DNA of 64,000 bases from Actinomycetes bacterium (GCA_023404955.1 JAEXZY010000093.1:1-64000); one strand, 5' to 3'. Shown: positions 1 through 9,302, numbered from the stretch's first letter. Translations and numbers: made by a program. Notes: generated by a model from the sequence alone, not told the origin.

Positions 1-417
1 CCCCCGGCGCGCGGGCCCCCCCGCCCCGGGAGCTCCGGCGATCGGCACCACCGGCGTCGGCGTCACCGTGGTGACGCCGTTGGCGCCGACGGTCGGTCCG
101 CCCACCGGACCCGACGCCTTGATCTGGTCGGCTGCGGCCTGCGTGCAGTCCAGGGAGAGCAGCATGCGGCCACCACTGGTGACCTTCTGCTGATCCACCA
201 GGCATGCCGACTGCGGCAGCACGCTGCCGCGGGATCCGCCGAAGTACGCCTTGATGCCCTGGCTCTTGAGGATGGCCAGCGCGCGGCCGTACTGCTCACC
301 GGTGACGTTGTAGGGGCTGGGCGCACCCTGCGGCTGCGACAGCGCGGCACCGGCCCCGACCAGGGCGATCGTTCCGGCGGCCACCAGGCCACCGCTGAAC
401 ACGATCAGCTTCTTCAC
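1..417 (-). CDS. secreted small protein, C-terminus cut by window start
   Basis: An open frame of 139 codons runs off the left edge without a stop. It starts at a GTG at 417, preceded by a strong GAGGAG-type ribosome site at 426-432. The N-terminus (MKKLIVFSGGLVAAG) has Lys-Lys followed by a hydrophobic stretch, a typical Sec signal peptide ending near AALSQP, so export is likely. The mature part contains two cysteines, roughly 30 residues apart, that could form a disulfide, then a Pro/Gly/Val-rich tail. No enzyme motif is visible and I do not recognise the family. It lies downstream of malQ on the same strand with 106 bp between them. Confidence 0.7.
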   Translation of the reverse strand, partial: MKKLIVFSGGLVAAGTIALVGAGAALSQPQGAPSPYNVTGEQYGRALAILKSQGIKAYFGGSRGSVLPQSACLVDQQKVTSGGRMLLSLDCTQAAADQIKASGPVGGPTVGANGVTTVTPTPVVPIAGAPGAGGPARRG

Positions 418-523
418 AGCAGATATCTCCTCGGGTCGGCGACGCGGTGCGAACATATCGCAGCGGTGACGAATGTGAAACCGCTGCAGACGCCGCCGGC
501 GTTACAGCCGGTCTCCGGTGGCG

Positions 524-2680
524 TCACGGTAGTTCGGCCGCGGCGCGCATGACATCGCACAGTGCCGCGGCGCGAGCATCGTCGAACAGTGCGTCGAGCA
601 GCACCGCGCGGCCGTCGGGCCCGGCCAGCGGCACGCGCCAGTTCGGGTACTCGTCGGTGGTGCCTGGCTGATTCTGGGTGCGCGTCTCGCCGACGGCATC
701 GGCCAGTGACATCGCCAGCAGCTGTGACGGACTGCGGCCCAGATAGCGGTGCAGCGCGATCACGACCTGATCGACATCGAAATCCGCGTCGGTCTCCGGC
801 TGCGCGCCGAGCAGGCCCACGCGGCGCAACTCGGCCAGCCAGGCGTCCCGGTGCGCGCGATCGGACGCCCACTCCTGCTCGGCCGGGCGCGTGAGCAGGC
901 CGAGTTCGTCGCGCAGTCGGACGTGCTCACCGACCAGATAGCCGGCGGTCGGCGGCAGATCATGGGTGGTGACCGCCGACAGGCAGGCCTGCCGCCACTG
1001 CTCCGCCGGCAGTGGGGCCCCGTCGGCGTCGGACTCGAACCACAGGATCGAGGTGCCGAACAGGCCCCGGTCCCGCAGGTAATCGCGGACCCACGGCTCG
1101 ACGGTGCCGAGATCCTCCCCGACGACGACCGCACCGGCGCGGTGGGCCTCGAGCGCGACGATCCCGATCATCGCCTCGTGGTCGTAGCGCACATAGGTGC
1201 CCTCGGTCGGCGCGACGCCCCGCGGAATCCACCACAGCCGGAACAGGCCGATGATGTGGTCGATGCGCACCCCGCCTGCATGGCGCAGCGCCGCGGCCAC
1301 CAGCGCGCGGAACGGTTCGTAGGCGGCCTCGGCGAGCCGGTCGGGACGCCAGGGCGGCTGGGACCAATCCTGGCCGAGCTGATTGAACTCGTCCGGCGGT
1401 GCGCCCGCGGTCACGCCGAGAGCCAGGACGTCCTGCAGCGCCCACGCGTCGGCGCCCGCCGGATCGACCCCGACCGCCAGGTCGGCCATCACGCCCACCT
1501 CCATGCCGGCACCGACCGCGCCGGCCTGTGCCGCGGCGAGCTGCTCGTCGAGCAGCCACTGCAACCAGCGGTGGAAATCGACGGCGGCGGAATGCTCGGC
1601 GGCGAATGCGGCGACCGCCTCGCCCCGCGGGTGCCGCAGTTCCGCGGGCCAGTCACGCCAATCCGGGCCGTATTCTTCCGACAACGCGCACCAGGTCGCG
1701 AAATCGTCGAGTGGGGTTCCCTCGCGGTGGCAGTACCCCTGATACGCGAGTTCCCGGCCGCGCCGCAGCGGCACGAGGTAAATGCTCTGCAGCGCAGCGC
1801 GTTTGGCCTCCCACGCGCGGTCGCGGTCGATGCGCTGCGACCGGGCCGCGCGGGCCTGTACCCGGGCATGCGCCTTGCGCACGCGGCCGCGGTGACGCAG
1901 GTAGGCGTACTCCGGCACCGCTTCCACCCGCAGATACAGCGGGTTGACGAATCGGCGCGACGTCGGCAGGTACGGCGACGGCTCCATCGGCGGGGTCGGT
2001 GCCGCTGCGTGCAGCGGATTGACCAGGATGAAGCCGGCGCCGTGCTGGTCCGCCGACCACACGGCCAGATCGGTCAGATCGGTCAGATCGCCCGTCCCCC
2101 AGGAATCCTCGGACCGCACGCTGTAGAGCTGGGTGGACAGCCCCCACAGTCGGCGGGCGCCCATCCGCACCGGGGTGGCGATGTGCGACGGCGTCACGAT
2201 CACCGTCACAGCGGTGTCGAAGGCGCCGACGCGCAGGTGCACCCGGTGGTAGCCCAGCGGCAGGTCGCCGGGCAGCTCGAAGCTCGCCTCGCCGATCAGA
2301 CGGCCGTCGAGATCGAAGGGCGGCCGGTTGTTCTCCAGCTGCCGCAGATCATCCCGACGTGTGCCGTCCTCCAACTGCACCCAGAGGTCGACGGGATCTC
2401 CATGGGTCACGTGCACCCAGAACGGCGTCGGGGTCCCGGCCCGCGCGACGACCACCGCGGGCAACGACCGTGCCCAGTGAGCCGCTTCGTGCGCACGGAG
2501 AGCGTCGGCCCGCTCGGCGTCGGTCCCCGCCGCGACGCCGAGGGCGCCCAGGACGGCCACCAGCGTCGTGTCGGGCACGGTGACGTGCCGACCAGACCAG
2601 TCCTGATAGTCGGTGGCCACGCCGTAGCGGGCGGCCAGGTCGATCAGCGACGAACGATCCGTGGTGGGCATGGGCGCCAT
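524..2680 (-). CDS. malQ: 4-alpha-glucanotransferase (amylomaltase, GH77)
   Basis: The 718-residue product transfers alpha-1,4-glucan segments between maltodextrins in cytoplasmic glycogen/maltodextrin metabolism. GH77 signatures are present in order: a GGVRIDHI segment carrying the nucleophile Asp, VVVGEDLG carrying the acid/base Glu, and VTTHDLP with the third catalytic Asp. The N-terminal extension typical of actinobacterial MalQ is present, and the length is close to Mtb MalQ (Rv1781c, about 724 aa). Starts at 2680 (MAPMPTT) or 2671 (MPTTDRSS) are both possible; the open frame continues upstream to 3229, but that part overlaps the divergent MFS gene and is not coding. It is divergent from the MFS gene with 64 bp between starts. 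Confidence 0.93.
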   Translation of the reverse strand: MAPMPTTDRSSLIDLAARYGVATDYQDWSGRHVTVPDTTLVAVLGALGVAAGTDAERADALRAHEAAHWARSLPAVVVARAGTPTPFWVHVTHGDPVDLWVQLEDGTRRDDLRQLENNRPPFDLDGRLIGEASFELPGDLPLGYHRVHLRVGAFDTAVTVIVTPSHIATPVRMGARRLWGLSTQLYSVRSEDSWGTGDLTDLTDLAVWSADQHGAGFILVNPLHAAAPTPPMEPSPYLPTSRRFVNPLYLRVEAVPEYAYLRHRGRVRKAHARVQARAARSQRIDRDRAWEAKRAALQSIYLVPLRRGRELAYQGYCHREGTPLDDFATWCALSEEYGPDWRDWPAELRHPRGEAVAAFAAEHSAAVDFHRWLQWLLDEQLAAAQAGAVGAGMEVGVMADLAVGVDPAGADAWALQDVLALGVTAGAPPDEFNQLGQDWSQPPWRPDRLAEAAYEPFRALVAAALRHAGGVRIDHIIGLFRLWWIPRGVAPTEGTYVRYDHEAMIGIVALEAHRAGAVVVGEDLGTVEPWVRDYLRDRGLFGTSILWFESDADGAPLPAEQWRQACLSAVTTHDLPPTAGYLVGEHVRLRDELGLLTRPAEQEWASDRAHRDAWLAELRRVGLLGAQPETDADFDVDQVVIALHRYLGRSPSQLLAMSLADAVGETRTQNQPGTTDEYPNWRVPLAGPDGRAVLLDALFDDARAAALCDVMRAAAELP

Positions 2681-2744
2681 CTTGCCGTTCCGCGGCTGCG
2701 CCGTCGCAGCGACCGTCCGGCGCGGCGGTAGGGTCGCACCCATC

Positions 2745-3932
2745 ATGGCGTCCCACCCGCTCGACGGCGGCCAGGCGCGCGACCGGCGGGCCCGGATCGC
2801 GATCGGCGCCGTCTTCCTCACCAATGGCGCGATCTTCGCCAACCTGCTGCCGCGGCTGCCGGAGGTCAAGACCGACCTCGGACTCTCGAACGCGATGCTG
2901 GGCGGCGCGGTGGCGTCGTTCTCGGCGGGTGCCCTGATCGCCGGGCCCGCCGCGGCGGCGCTGATCCGGCGCTTCCAGTCCGCCCGGGTCAACCTCGCGA
3001 CGACGCTGATCCTCGCGATGTTCATCGCCGCCGCCGCCGCCGCGCCGAGTGCTGTCACACTTGCCGCGGCCCTCTTCGTCGCCGGTGCCGCCGACGCGAT
3101 CACCGACGTCGCGCAGAACGTGAACGCACTACGGCTGCAACGGCAGTACGGTCGCTCGATCATCAACTCGCTGCACGCCGTGTGGGCGGTGGGTGCGGTG
3201 CTCGGCGGGTTGATGGCGGCCGGCGCCATCGCGGTGCACCTGCCGCGGACGCTGCACCTCGGGCTGTCGGCGGTGCTGTTCGGCGTGGTGGCCGTTGCCG
3301 CGTATCCGTTCCTGCTGCACGGTCCCGATCACGACGACCACCCCACCCGGCATGGCGGCAGCGTCTCGGCGGGCGCTGCGGTCTACCTGGTGCTGCTGGC
3401 GCTGATCGGCATCGCGATCGCGGGGGCGACCGTCGAAGACGCCGGGAGTTCCTGGGCGACGCTGTATCTGCGGGACAGCCTGGGTGCCGCGGGTCCGGTG
3501 GCCCCGTTCGGTTACATCGCCCTGGTCGGGTCCATGTGCATCGGTCGCTTGATCGGCGATCGCCTGGTCGACCGCTTCGGCGAACGCGCGGTGGTGCGGG
3601 CCGGCGGGGTGATCACCGCGGCCGGGATGGGTGTGGCGCTGGCGTTCCCGTCGGTGCCGGGCACGATCGCCGGGTTCGCCGCCGCCGGGCTGGGTGTGGC
3701 GACGGCGGTGCCCGCGGCGATGCGCGCCGCCGACGAACTGCCGGGGCTGCGCGCCGGCACGGGACTGACGATCCTGACCTGGCTGATGCGCGTCGGTTTT
3801 CTCGGCGCTCCGCTGCTCGTCGGTCTCGTCGCCGACGCCGCCGGGCTGCGGGTCGGGCTGCTGATCGTCGTGGCCGCGGGCCTGAGCCTGCTCGCCCTGG
3901 GTGGCGTGCTGGCCGGTAGAGCCCGCCGGTGA
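2745..3932 (+). CDS. MFS transporter, 12-TM
   Basis: A 395-residue membrane protein with about twelve hydrophobic segments and the two-half layout of the major facilitator superfamily. A basic loop after TM2 (ALIRRFQSAR) and another mid-protein (GDRLVDRFGER) match the conserved inter-TM2/3 and TM8/9 loops. A His/Asp-rich cytoplasmic linker (around residues 190-205) separates the halves. It resembles the YbjJ/fucose-permease-like group of small MFS proteins; the substrate cannot be told. ATG at 2745 is chosen because a -10-like TAGGGT lies at 2729-2734, close upstream, and the open frame further upstream overlaps malQ. The carboxylesterase follows on the same strand after 70 bp with its own promoter-like sequence. 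Confidence 0.85.
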   Translation: MASHPLDGGQARDRRARIAIGAVFLTNGAIFANLLPRLPEVKTDLGLSNAMLGGAVASFSAGALIAGPAAAALIRRFQSARVNLATTLILAMFIAAAAAAPSAVTLAAALFVAGAADAITDVAQNVNALRLQRQYGRSIINSLHAVWAVGAVLGGLMAAGAIAVHLPRTLHLGLSAVLFGVVAVAAYPFLLHGPDHDDHPTRHGGSVSAGAAVYLVLLALIGIAIAGATVEDAGSSWATLYLRDSLGAAGPVAPFGYIALVGSMCIGRLIGDRLVDRFGERAVVRAGGVITAAGMGVALAFPSVPGTIAGFAAAGLGVATAVPAAMRAADELPGLRAGTGLTILTWLMRVGFLGAPLLVGLVADAAGLRVGLLIVVAAGLSLLALGGVLAGRARR

Positions 3933-4002
3933 GGCCACCCGCGCGCTGGTACAGTCACGTACCGGGGCGTACCTGCCCTTCGATCGAAGGAGATCTACTG
4001 AG

Positions 4003-5580
4003 ATGACCGCGGAAGCGCGCTCCGAGGAGACCCGCAGCAACGCCGGCGGTCATCCGGTGGTGGAGACCGCACACGGGCCGGTCCGCGGCGTCGACGACGG
4101 CACGATCGCGTCCTGGAAGGCCATCCCCTATGCCGCCCCGCCCGTCGGCGACCTGCGCTGGCGCGCGCCGGTGCCACCGACCGGCTGGACCGAGCCGCGC
4201 GACGCCTCCCTCGTCGGGCCCGCGTGCCCGCAGCCGACCGACCCGCGCATTCCCCTTCCTCTCGGCGCTCCCCAGGGCGAGGACTTCCTGACCCTCAACG
4301 TGTGGGCCCCCTCCGGCACCGAACCCGGGGCGAACAAGCCGGTGATGGTGTGGGTGCACGGTGGTGCCTACATCCTGGGTTCGGCCAGCCAACCGCTCTA
4401 TCACGGCCGGCGGCTCGCGGCCGACGGCGACGTCATCGTCGTCACCATCAACTACCGCCTCGGTGCGCTGGGCTTCCTCGAACTCGCCGCGCTCGGCGCC
4501 GAATCCGAACGCTTCGCCACCAACGTCGGACTGCGCGACGTGCTCGCTGCGCTGACCTGGGTACGCGACAACATCGCCGCGTTCGGCGGCGATCCCGGCC
4601 GGGTGACCCTGTTCGGCGAATCCGCCGGCGGCGGTGTGGTGACCACACTGCTCGGCAGCCCAGCGGCCAAGGGGCTGTTCCACGCCGCGATCGCACAGAG
4701 CTCGCCCGTCACCTCCTCCTACGACACCGACCAAGCCGGCCGCATCGCGGCCCGGTTCCTCGAAGTCGTCGGGGTCGGCCGCGACGAGCTGTCCCGGCTC
4801 GCCCAGCTGCCCATCGGGGCGATCGTGGAGGCGTCGCGCACCGTGTTCAACGAGGTGCCGGTGCGCACCCCGGGCCGGCTGGCCTTCGCGCCGATCGTCG
4901 ACGGGGACCTGGTGCCGGACTATCCGATCCGGCTCGCCCAGAACGGTCAGACCCACCCGGTGCCGCTGATCATCGGTACCAACCGCAACGAAGCGGCGCT
5001 GTTCCGTTACATGAAGCTGCCGCTGCTGCCGATCAAGGCCGACGCGATCCAGGCGATGTTCGCCCAGATCGCCGCCGAACAACCAGAACTGACGCTGCCC
5101 GAGCGTGCGCAGCTCGAGAGCATGTATCGGGGGCGACGAGCGGGCAAGGGGCTGGGGCTCGCCAGCGACCTCGGTTTCCGGATGCCGTCGATCTGGTTCG
5201 CCGACGGTCACCGCGCCACCGCACCCGTGTACCTGTACCGCTTCGACTTCGCCACCCCGATGCTGCGGGCGGTGCGGATGGCCGCCGCACACGCCACCGA
5301 ACTGCCGTTCGTGTGGGGCAATCTCGGCGCGGGACGCAAGGATCCGATGTTCGCCCTCGGTGGCCGAGCGGCCGGCGCGGAGGTGTCCCGGCGCATCCGG
5401 GCCCGCTGGACCAGCTTCGCCCGTGACGGCGCGCCCGGCACCCCGGCCGCCGCGCCGCACTGGCGTCCCTACGACGACGCCCGCGCCACCCTGGTCATCG
5501 ATCGCCACGACAGCGTGGTCGACGATCTCGACGCGCCGGTGCGCCAGGCATGGGGCGACGACGTGCTGAGCTTCCGGTAG
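4003..5580 (+). CDS. type-B carboxylesterase/lipase
   Basis: A 525-residue alpha/beta hydrolase of the carboxylesterase type-B (PnbA/LipT-like) family, hydrolysing carboxylic esters. The catalytic triad is readable: Ser207 in FGESAGGG, Glu330 in TNRNEAAL and His430 in AAHATELPF. The oxyanion-hole motif VHGGAY is also present. There is no signal peptide, so it is probably cytoplasmic. Start ATG 4003 has an AAGGAG ribosome site at 3987-3992, and a TACAGT -10-like hexamer at 3950-3955 gives a short leader. The sterol-desaturase-like gene begins 9 bp after its stop, so the two are probably co-transcribed. The natural ester is unknown. Confidence 0.92.
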   Translation: MTAEARSEETRSNAGGHPVVETAHGPVRGVDDGTIASWKAIPYAAPPVGDLRWRAPVPPTGWTEPRDASLVGPACPQPTDPRIPLPLGAPQGEDFLTLNVWAPSGTEPGANKPVMVWVHGGAYILGSASQPLYHGRRLAADGDVIVVTINYRLGALGFLELAALGAESERFATNVGLRDVLAALTWVRDNIAAFGGDPGRVTLFGESAGGGVVTTLLGSPAAKGLFHAAIAQSSPVTSSYDTDQAGRIAARFLEVVGVGRDELSRLAQLPIGAIVEASRTVFNEVPVRTPGRLAFAPIVDGDLVPDYPIRLAQNGQTHPVPLIIGTNRNEAALFRYMKLPLLPIKADAIQAMFAQIAAEQPELTLPERAQLESMYRGRRAGKGLGLASDLGFRMPSIWFADGHRATAPVYLYRFDFATPMLRAVRMAAAHATELPFVWGNLGAGRKDPMFALGGRAAGAEVSRRIRARWTSFARDGAPGTPAAAPHWRPYDDARATLVIDRHDSVVDDLDAPVRQAWGDDVLSFR

Positions 5581-5589
5581 GGGACCACA

Positions 5590-6516
5590 GTGGCCTCAGC
5601 GGAGATCCTCACCGTGCTGCCGCCGGCGATGCGAGACCCGGTGCTGTTCGCGATCCCGTTCTTCCTGTTGCTGCTCGTGATCGAGTGGGTCGCCGCTCGC
5701 AAGCTCGAACACGTTGTGGCAGAACAGGATCGACCCGGCGCGGGGTCATACCTGACGCGCGACGCGTGGGCGAGCATCTCGATGGGACTGGTGTCGGTCG
5801 CGACGATGGGTGCGTGGAAATTCCTGGCGTTGCTCGGATACGCGGCGATTTACACCTACGTCGCGCCCTGGCACCTCTCGGCGACGCAGTGGTACACCTG
5901 GGTGATCGCTATCGTCGGCGTCGACCTGCTGTTCTACGCCTATCACCGCACCGCCCACCGCGTCCGGCTGATCTGGGCCACCCATCAGGCGCACCACAGC
6001 AGCGAGTACTTCAACTTCGCGACGGCGCTGCGGCAGAAGTGGAACAACTCCGGCGAGATCGTGATGTGGATTCCGTTGCCGCTGTTGGGTGTTCCGCCCT
6101 GGATGGTGTTCTTCAGCTTCTCGGTCAGCCTCGTCTACCAGTTCTGGATCCACACCGAACGGATCGGCACGCTGCCGCGGCCCATCGAGTTCGTGTTCAA
6201 CACCCCGTCGCATCACCGCGTGCACCACGGCATGGACCAGCTCTACCTGGACCGCAACTACGGCGGCATCCTGATCATCTGGGACCGGCTGTTCGGCACG
6301 TTCCAACCCGAGGTGTTCCGGCCGCGCTACGGCCTCACCAAGCCGGTGAACACGTTCAACATCTGGCGGCTGCAGACCCGCGAGTACGTCGCGATCGGGC
6401 GTGACGTCCGCTCGGCACACCGGCTGCGCGACAAGCTCGGTTACGTCTTCGGTCCGCCCGGCTGGCAACCGGCGGGCCGGCCCGGGACCGTGCCCGGTGC
6501 CCATGTCAGCCCGTAG
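5590..6516 (+). CDS. erg3: sterol desaturase/fatty acid hydroxylase family membrane protein
   Basis: A 308-residue integral membrane di-iron protein of the fatty-acid hydroxylase superfamily. The three His clusters that bind the diiron centre are present: YHRTAHR, HQAHH and HHRVHH, between hydrophobic segments. Mtb Rv1814, named erg3, has the same family and the same neighbour (Rv1815-like gene nearby), which is why the symbol is used; a true sterol C-5 desaturase role in mycobacteria is not established. Start GTG 5590 lies 9 bp after the esterase stop. The downstream flavoenzyme starts 10 bp after this stop, but probably from its own promoter. Confidence 0.88.
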   Translation: MASAEILTVLPPAMRDPVLFAIPFFLLLLVIEWVAARKLEHVVAEQDRPGAGSYLTRDAWASISMGLVSVATMGAWKFLALLGYAAIYTYVAPWHLSATQWYTWVIAIVGVDLLFYAYHRTAHRVRLIWATHQAHHSSEYFNFATALRQKWNNSGEIVMWIPLPLLGVPPWMVFFSFSVSLVYQFWIHTERIGTLPRPIEFVFNTPSHHRVHHGMDQLYLDRNYGGILIIWDRLFGTFQPEVFRPRYGLTKPVNTFNIWRLQTREYVAIGRDVRSAHRLRDKLGYVFGPPGWQPAGRPGTVPGAHVSP

Positions 6517-6519
6517 TCT
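6514..6519 (+). promoter_or_regulatory. -10-like hexamer for a leaderless transcript
   Basis: TAGTCT (TANNNT pattern of mycobacterial SigA promoters) overlaps the stop codon of the preceding gene. It lies 7 nt before the GTG at 6527, the distance expected when transcription starts on the first base of the start codon. This favours 6527 over the alternative ATG 6503. Confidence 0.4.
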
Positions 6520-6526
6520 TCGCGGT

Positions 6527-7942
6527 GTGCAGACAGTCTTCGACGCTCCCGTCGACCCCGCCCTCGTGGACCGGTCCCTGTCCGGCAGCACGCTGGGCTC
6601 GGTGTGGCTGGACCCCGGCTCGGTGGATCGGCCGGAGCACCCGTCCCTGACGAAGCCGCTGACCGCTGATCTCCTGGTGGTCGGCGGCGGCTACACGGGT
6701 TTGTGGAGCGCACTGCACGCCGCGCGCCGGCACCCGGATCGCCGGGTGGTGCTCATCGAAGCAGACCGCATCGGGTGGGCCGCCTCGGGGCGCAACGGCG
6801 GCTTCGTCGAGGCAAGCCTGACTCACGGCTACGACAACGGGAAGTCGCGCTGGCCCGGGGAGATCGACACCCTCGAGGCACTCGGCATCGAGAACCTCGA
6901 CGGCATGCAGGCCGAGATCGCCGAACTCGGCCTCGACACCGAGTGGCAGCGCACCGGGATGATGACGGTGGCCACCGAACCCCATCAGGTGGAGTGGCTC
7001 ACCGAGGCGGCCGCCGACGACCACGGGCAGTTCCTCGACACCGACGCGGTGCGCGCCGAGGTCGCATCCCCGACATACCTGGCCGGCCTCTACAGCGCCG
7101 AGGACTGCGCGATCGTCAACCCGGGCAAGCTGGCCCTCGAGCTCGCCCGCGCCTGCCGGGAGGCCGGCGTAGAGATCTTCGAGCACACCACTGCCCGCCA
7201 GATCCACTCCGGCGGGGCGGCACTGCGCGTCGACACCGACGGTGCGGCGCTGACCTGCCGACAGATCGTGTTGGCCACCAACGTGTTTCCCAGCCTGCTG
7301 CGCCGCAATCGGCTCCACACCGTGCCGGTCTACGACTACGTGCTAGCCACCGAACCGCTCACCGACGCCCAACTCGACCGCATCGGCTGGCGGCGCCGAC
7401 AGGGGATCGGCGACTCGGCCAACCAGTTCCACTACTACCGCCTGACGATGGACAACCGCATCGTGTGGGGCGGTTACGACGCCGTCTACCACTTCGGCCG
7501 CAAGGTCAAATCCAGCTACGAGGACCGCACCGAGAGCTACCGCCGGTTGGCCGGGCATTTCTTCCTGACCTTCCCCGCGCTGCAGGACGTCCGCTTCACC
7601 CACCGATGGGCCGGCGCGATCGACACCAACACCCGCTTCTGTGCGCACTGGGGGACCGCGCGCGACGGCCGGGTGGCCTACGTCAACGGGTTCACCGGAC
7701 TCGGTGTCGGGGCCGCACGCTTCGCCGCCGACGTCTGCCTCGACCTGCTGGACGGGGTCTCCAGCCCCCGCACCCGGTTGGAGATGGTGCGCCGCAAGCC
7801 GCTGCCGTTCCCGCCCGAACCGTTCGCCAGTGCCGGAATCCAGGCCACGCGCTGGTCCCTGGACCGCGCCGACCACAAGGCCGGACAGCGCAACGTGCTG
7901 CTGCGCACCCTCGACGCGGTGGGGCTCGGCTTCGATTCCTGA
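6527..7942 (+). CDS. FAD-dependent amine/amino-acid oxidoreductase (DAO family)
   Basis: A 471-residue flavoprotein. The N-terminal Rossmann motif LVVGGGYTGLWSA, the acidic LIEAD and GWAASGRNGG around residues 90-100 are typical of DadA/PuuB-type oxidases that deaminate amino acids or polyamine derivatives. The C-terminal NGFTGLGVGAARF matches the second FAD contact of the family. No signal peptide or membrane segment is visible. The start is taken as GTG 6527, just after the -10-like hexamer; ATG 6503 in the same frame would overlap the upstream gene. The substrate is not predictable. Confidence 0.85.
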   Translation: MQTVFDAPVDPALVDRSLSGSTLGSVWLDPGSVDRPEHPSLTKPLTADLLVVGGGYTGLWSALHAARRHPDRRVVLIEADRIGWAASGRNGGFVEASLTHGYDNGKSRWPGEIDTLEALGIENLDGMQAEIAELGLDTEWQRTGMMTVATEPHQVEWLTEAAADDHGQFLDTDAVRAEVASPTYLAGLYSAEDCAIVNPGKLALELARACREAGVEIFEHTTARQIHSGGAALRVDTDGAALTCRQIVLATNVFPSLLRRNRLHTVPVYDYVLATEPLTDAQLDRIGWRRRQGIGDSANQFHYYRLTMDNRIVWGGYDAVYHFGRKVKSSYEDRTESYRRLAGHFFLTFPALQDVRFTHRWAGAIDTNTRFCAHWGTARDGRVAYVNGFTGLGVGAARFAADVCLDLLDGVSSPRTRLEMVRRKPLPFPPEPFASAGIQATRWSLDRADHKAGQRNVLLRTLDAVGLGFDS

Positions 7943-8079
7943 CCCCCGGCCCGCTCGGTTGTAACGCGCCGTTATCGACCCGCGATGACCCAGTTACACC
8001 GTCGGCGCACGGGGGTAATCACCTCCTCACCGTGAGCGCGGCGGTCGCCGATAACTCACCCGGGGAGAGTGGAGGGGCC

Positions 8080-8787
8080 GTGCTGAACCGACTGCTATCG
8101 CGCCATTCGATGTCGGCTGCGCTACTCACCCTGCTCGCAGTCCTGCTCATTCCCGCGGTCCCTGCCGGCGCGCAGCCCGATCCGCTCGTGTACCCGGGCA
8201 TGGAGATCCACCAGGACTCGGTGCTGTGCACGCTCGGCTACGTCGACCCCGCCACCCGCACCGCGTTCACCGCGGGTCACTGCCGGGCGTCCGGCACCGT
8301 CACCGACAAGACCGGCACCGTGATCGGTACCCAGGGTTCCTACCGGGACAACACTCCCGACGGCATGACCGTCGACACCAACCATCAGATCGCCGACTGG
8401 GAGGTCATCCACCTTCTCCCGTCGGCCACTGTCAACAACGTGCTGCCCAGCGGCAAGGCCCTGGTCACCGATTCGTCGGTGCTGCCGGTCGCCGGAATGC
8501 CGGTGTGCCATTTCGGCGTCGTGACGGGGGAGAGCTGCGGCACCGTCGAGGCGGTCAACAACGGGTGGTTCACGATGGCGGGCGGCGTGGTCAGCCGCAA
8601 GGGTGACTCCGGCGGACCGGTCTACACCACCACTCCCGACGGCCGCACCGTGCTGATCGGCGTGTTCAACAGCACCTGGGGCACCTACCCGGCCGCCGTC
8701 TCCTGGCAGACCGCGAGCGCCGAGGCCCGCGCGGACACCATCTCGTCCGCCTCCGCAGAGATCGCGCCGGTCTCCGCTCAGCCCTGA
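8080..8787 (+). CDS. secreted trypsin-like serine protease-fold protein (Rv1815-like)
   Basis: A 235-residue exported protein. The N-terminus has Arg/His followed by a hydrophobic core and an AGAQPD cleavage region. A complete chymotrypsin-type triad is readable: His67 in FTAGHC, Asp106 in IADWEV and Ser177 in KGDSGGP, with the order and spacing of S1 proteases. Four cysteines could form two disulfides. The position before a TetR gene matches Mtb Rv1815-Rv1816. GTG 8080 follows a GGAGG site at 8071-8075. Its 3' end overlaps the convergent Ddn-like gene by 10 bp. Actual proteolysis is inferred from the intact triad. Confidence 0.85.
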   Translation: MLNRLLSRHSMSAALLTLLAVLLIPAVPAGAQPDPLVYPGMEIHQDSVLCTLGYVDPATRTAFTAGHCRASGTVTDKTGTVIGTQGSYRDNTPDGMTVDTNHQIADWEVIHLLPSATVNNVLPSGKALVTDSSVLPVAGMPVCHFGVVTGESCGTVEAVNNGWFTMAGGVVSRKGDSGGPVYTTTPDGRTVLIGVFNSTWGTYPAAVSWQTASAEARADTISSASAEIAPVSAQP

Positions 8788-9233
8788 TCCGACAGCACGA
8801 AGACCGGGATCGACGGCGCCACCGCGCGCAACTGCTCGTCCGTCGACTCCGGTGTCAGACCCCCGATGTGACCCTTCACCTGCCAGTACCAGCGGTTGAG
8901 GTAGGGGCGCAGAACGTCCGGCTTCGCGTCATTGGACAGCTCGATTGCGCTGCGGCGCTTCGAATTTCGACGGGATCCGATCTCGACGGTGCCTGCCGCG
9001 CGAACGTTGCGCGCCCACTGGGTGTTGCCGCGCGGTGACACCAGGTAGTCGCGGCCGTCGACGGTCAGCAGGTTGATCACCACCTGACGCGGCGCGCCGC
9101 TCGTCCGGCCCCGCACCCGCAGCGCGGTGCTGCCCTGGATGCTGACCCCACGCTCGGCGAGCCATCGGATCGCGCTGTTGAACAGGCGGGCGCCGAGGCC
9201 CGGAACGTCATAGCGGTCGATGCGGTTGGTCAT
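8778..9233 (-). CDS. deazaflavin (F420)-dependent nitroreductase-family protein
   Basis: A 151-residue protein of the Ddn/DUF385 split-barrel family, whose members use coenzyme F420 to reduce quinones and nitro compounds. Family cues are the LRVRGRTSGAPRQV segment, LVSPRGNTQWARNVRA and the C-terminal aromatic residues. ATG 9233 is preceded by AGGAGA; the frame is open further upstream but that part covers the operator region. It is divergent from the TetR gene, and two matching palindromes lie between them, so this gene is the probable target of that regulator. Confidence 0.85.
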   Translation of the reverse strand: MTNRIDRYDVPGLGARLFNSAIRWLAERGVSIQGSTALRVRGRTSGAPRQVVINLLTVDGRDYLVSPRGNTQWARNVRAAGTVEIGSRRNSKRRSAIELSNDAKPDVLRPYLNRWYWQVKGHIGGLTPESTDEQLRAVAPSIPVFVLSDQG

Positions 9234-9257
9234 GGTCTGTCTCCTGTTCATCGAATC

Positions 9258-9272
9258 GAGAGCACTGCTCTC
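9258..9272. promoter_or_regulatory. palindromic operator 1 (TetR-type)
   Basis: GAGAGCACTGCTCTC is a perfect 7-1-7 inverted repeat, 25 bp upstream of the Ddn-like start codon. It is repeated almost exactly 45 bp further on. Position and symmetry fit an operator for the adjacent TetR regulator. Confidence 0.7.
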
Positions 9273-9302
9273 CGAACTGTGGCACGACGCGTTCGAAAAT
9301 TC

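Noticed and set aside
2681..3229. N-terminal extension of malQ across the MFS gene
   Set aside because: The frame is open only because of high GC. The conserved MalQ start is at 2671/2680, and the MFS gene on the other strand has membrane helices over this stretch.
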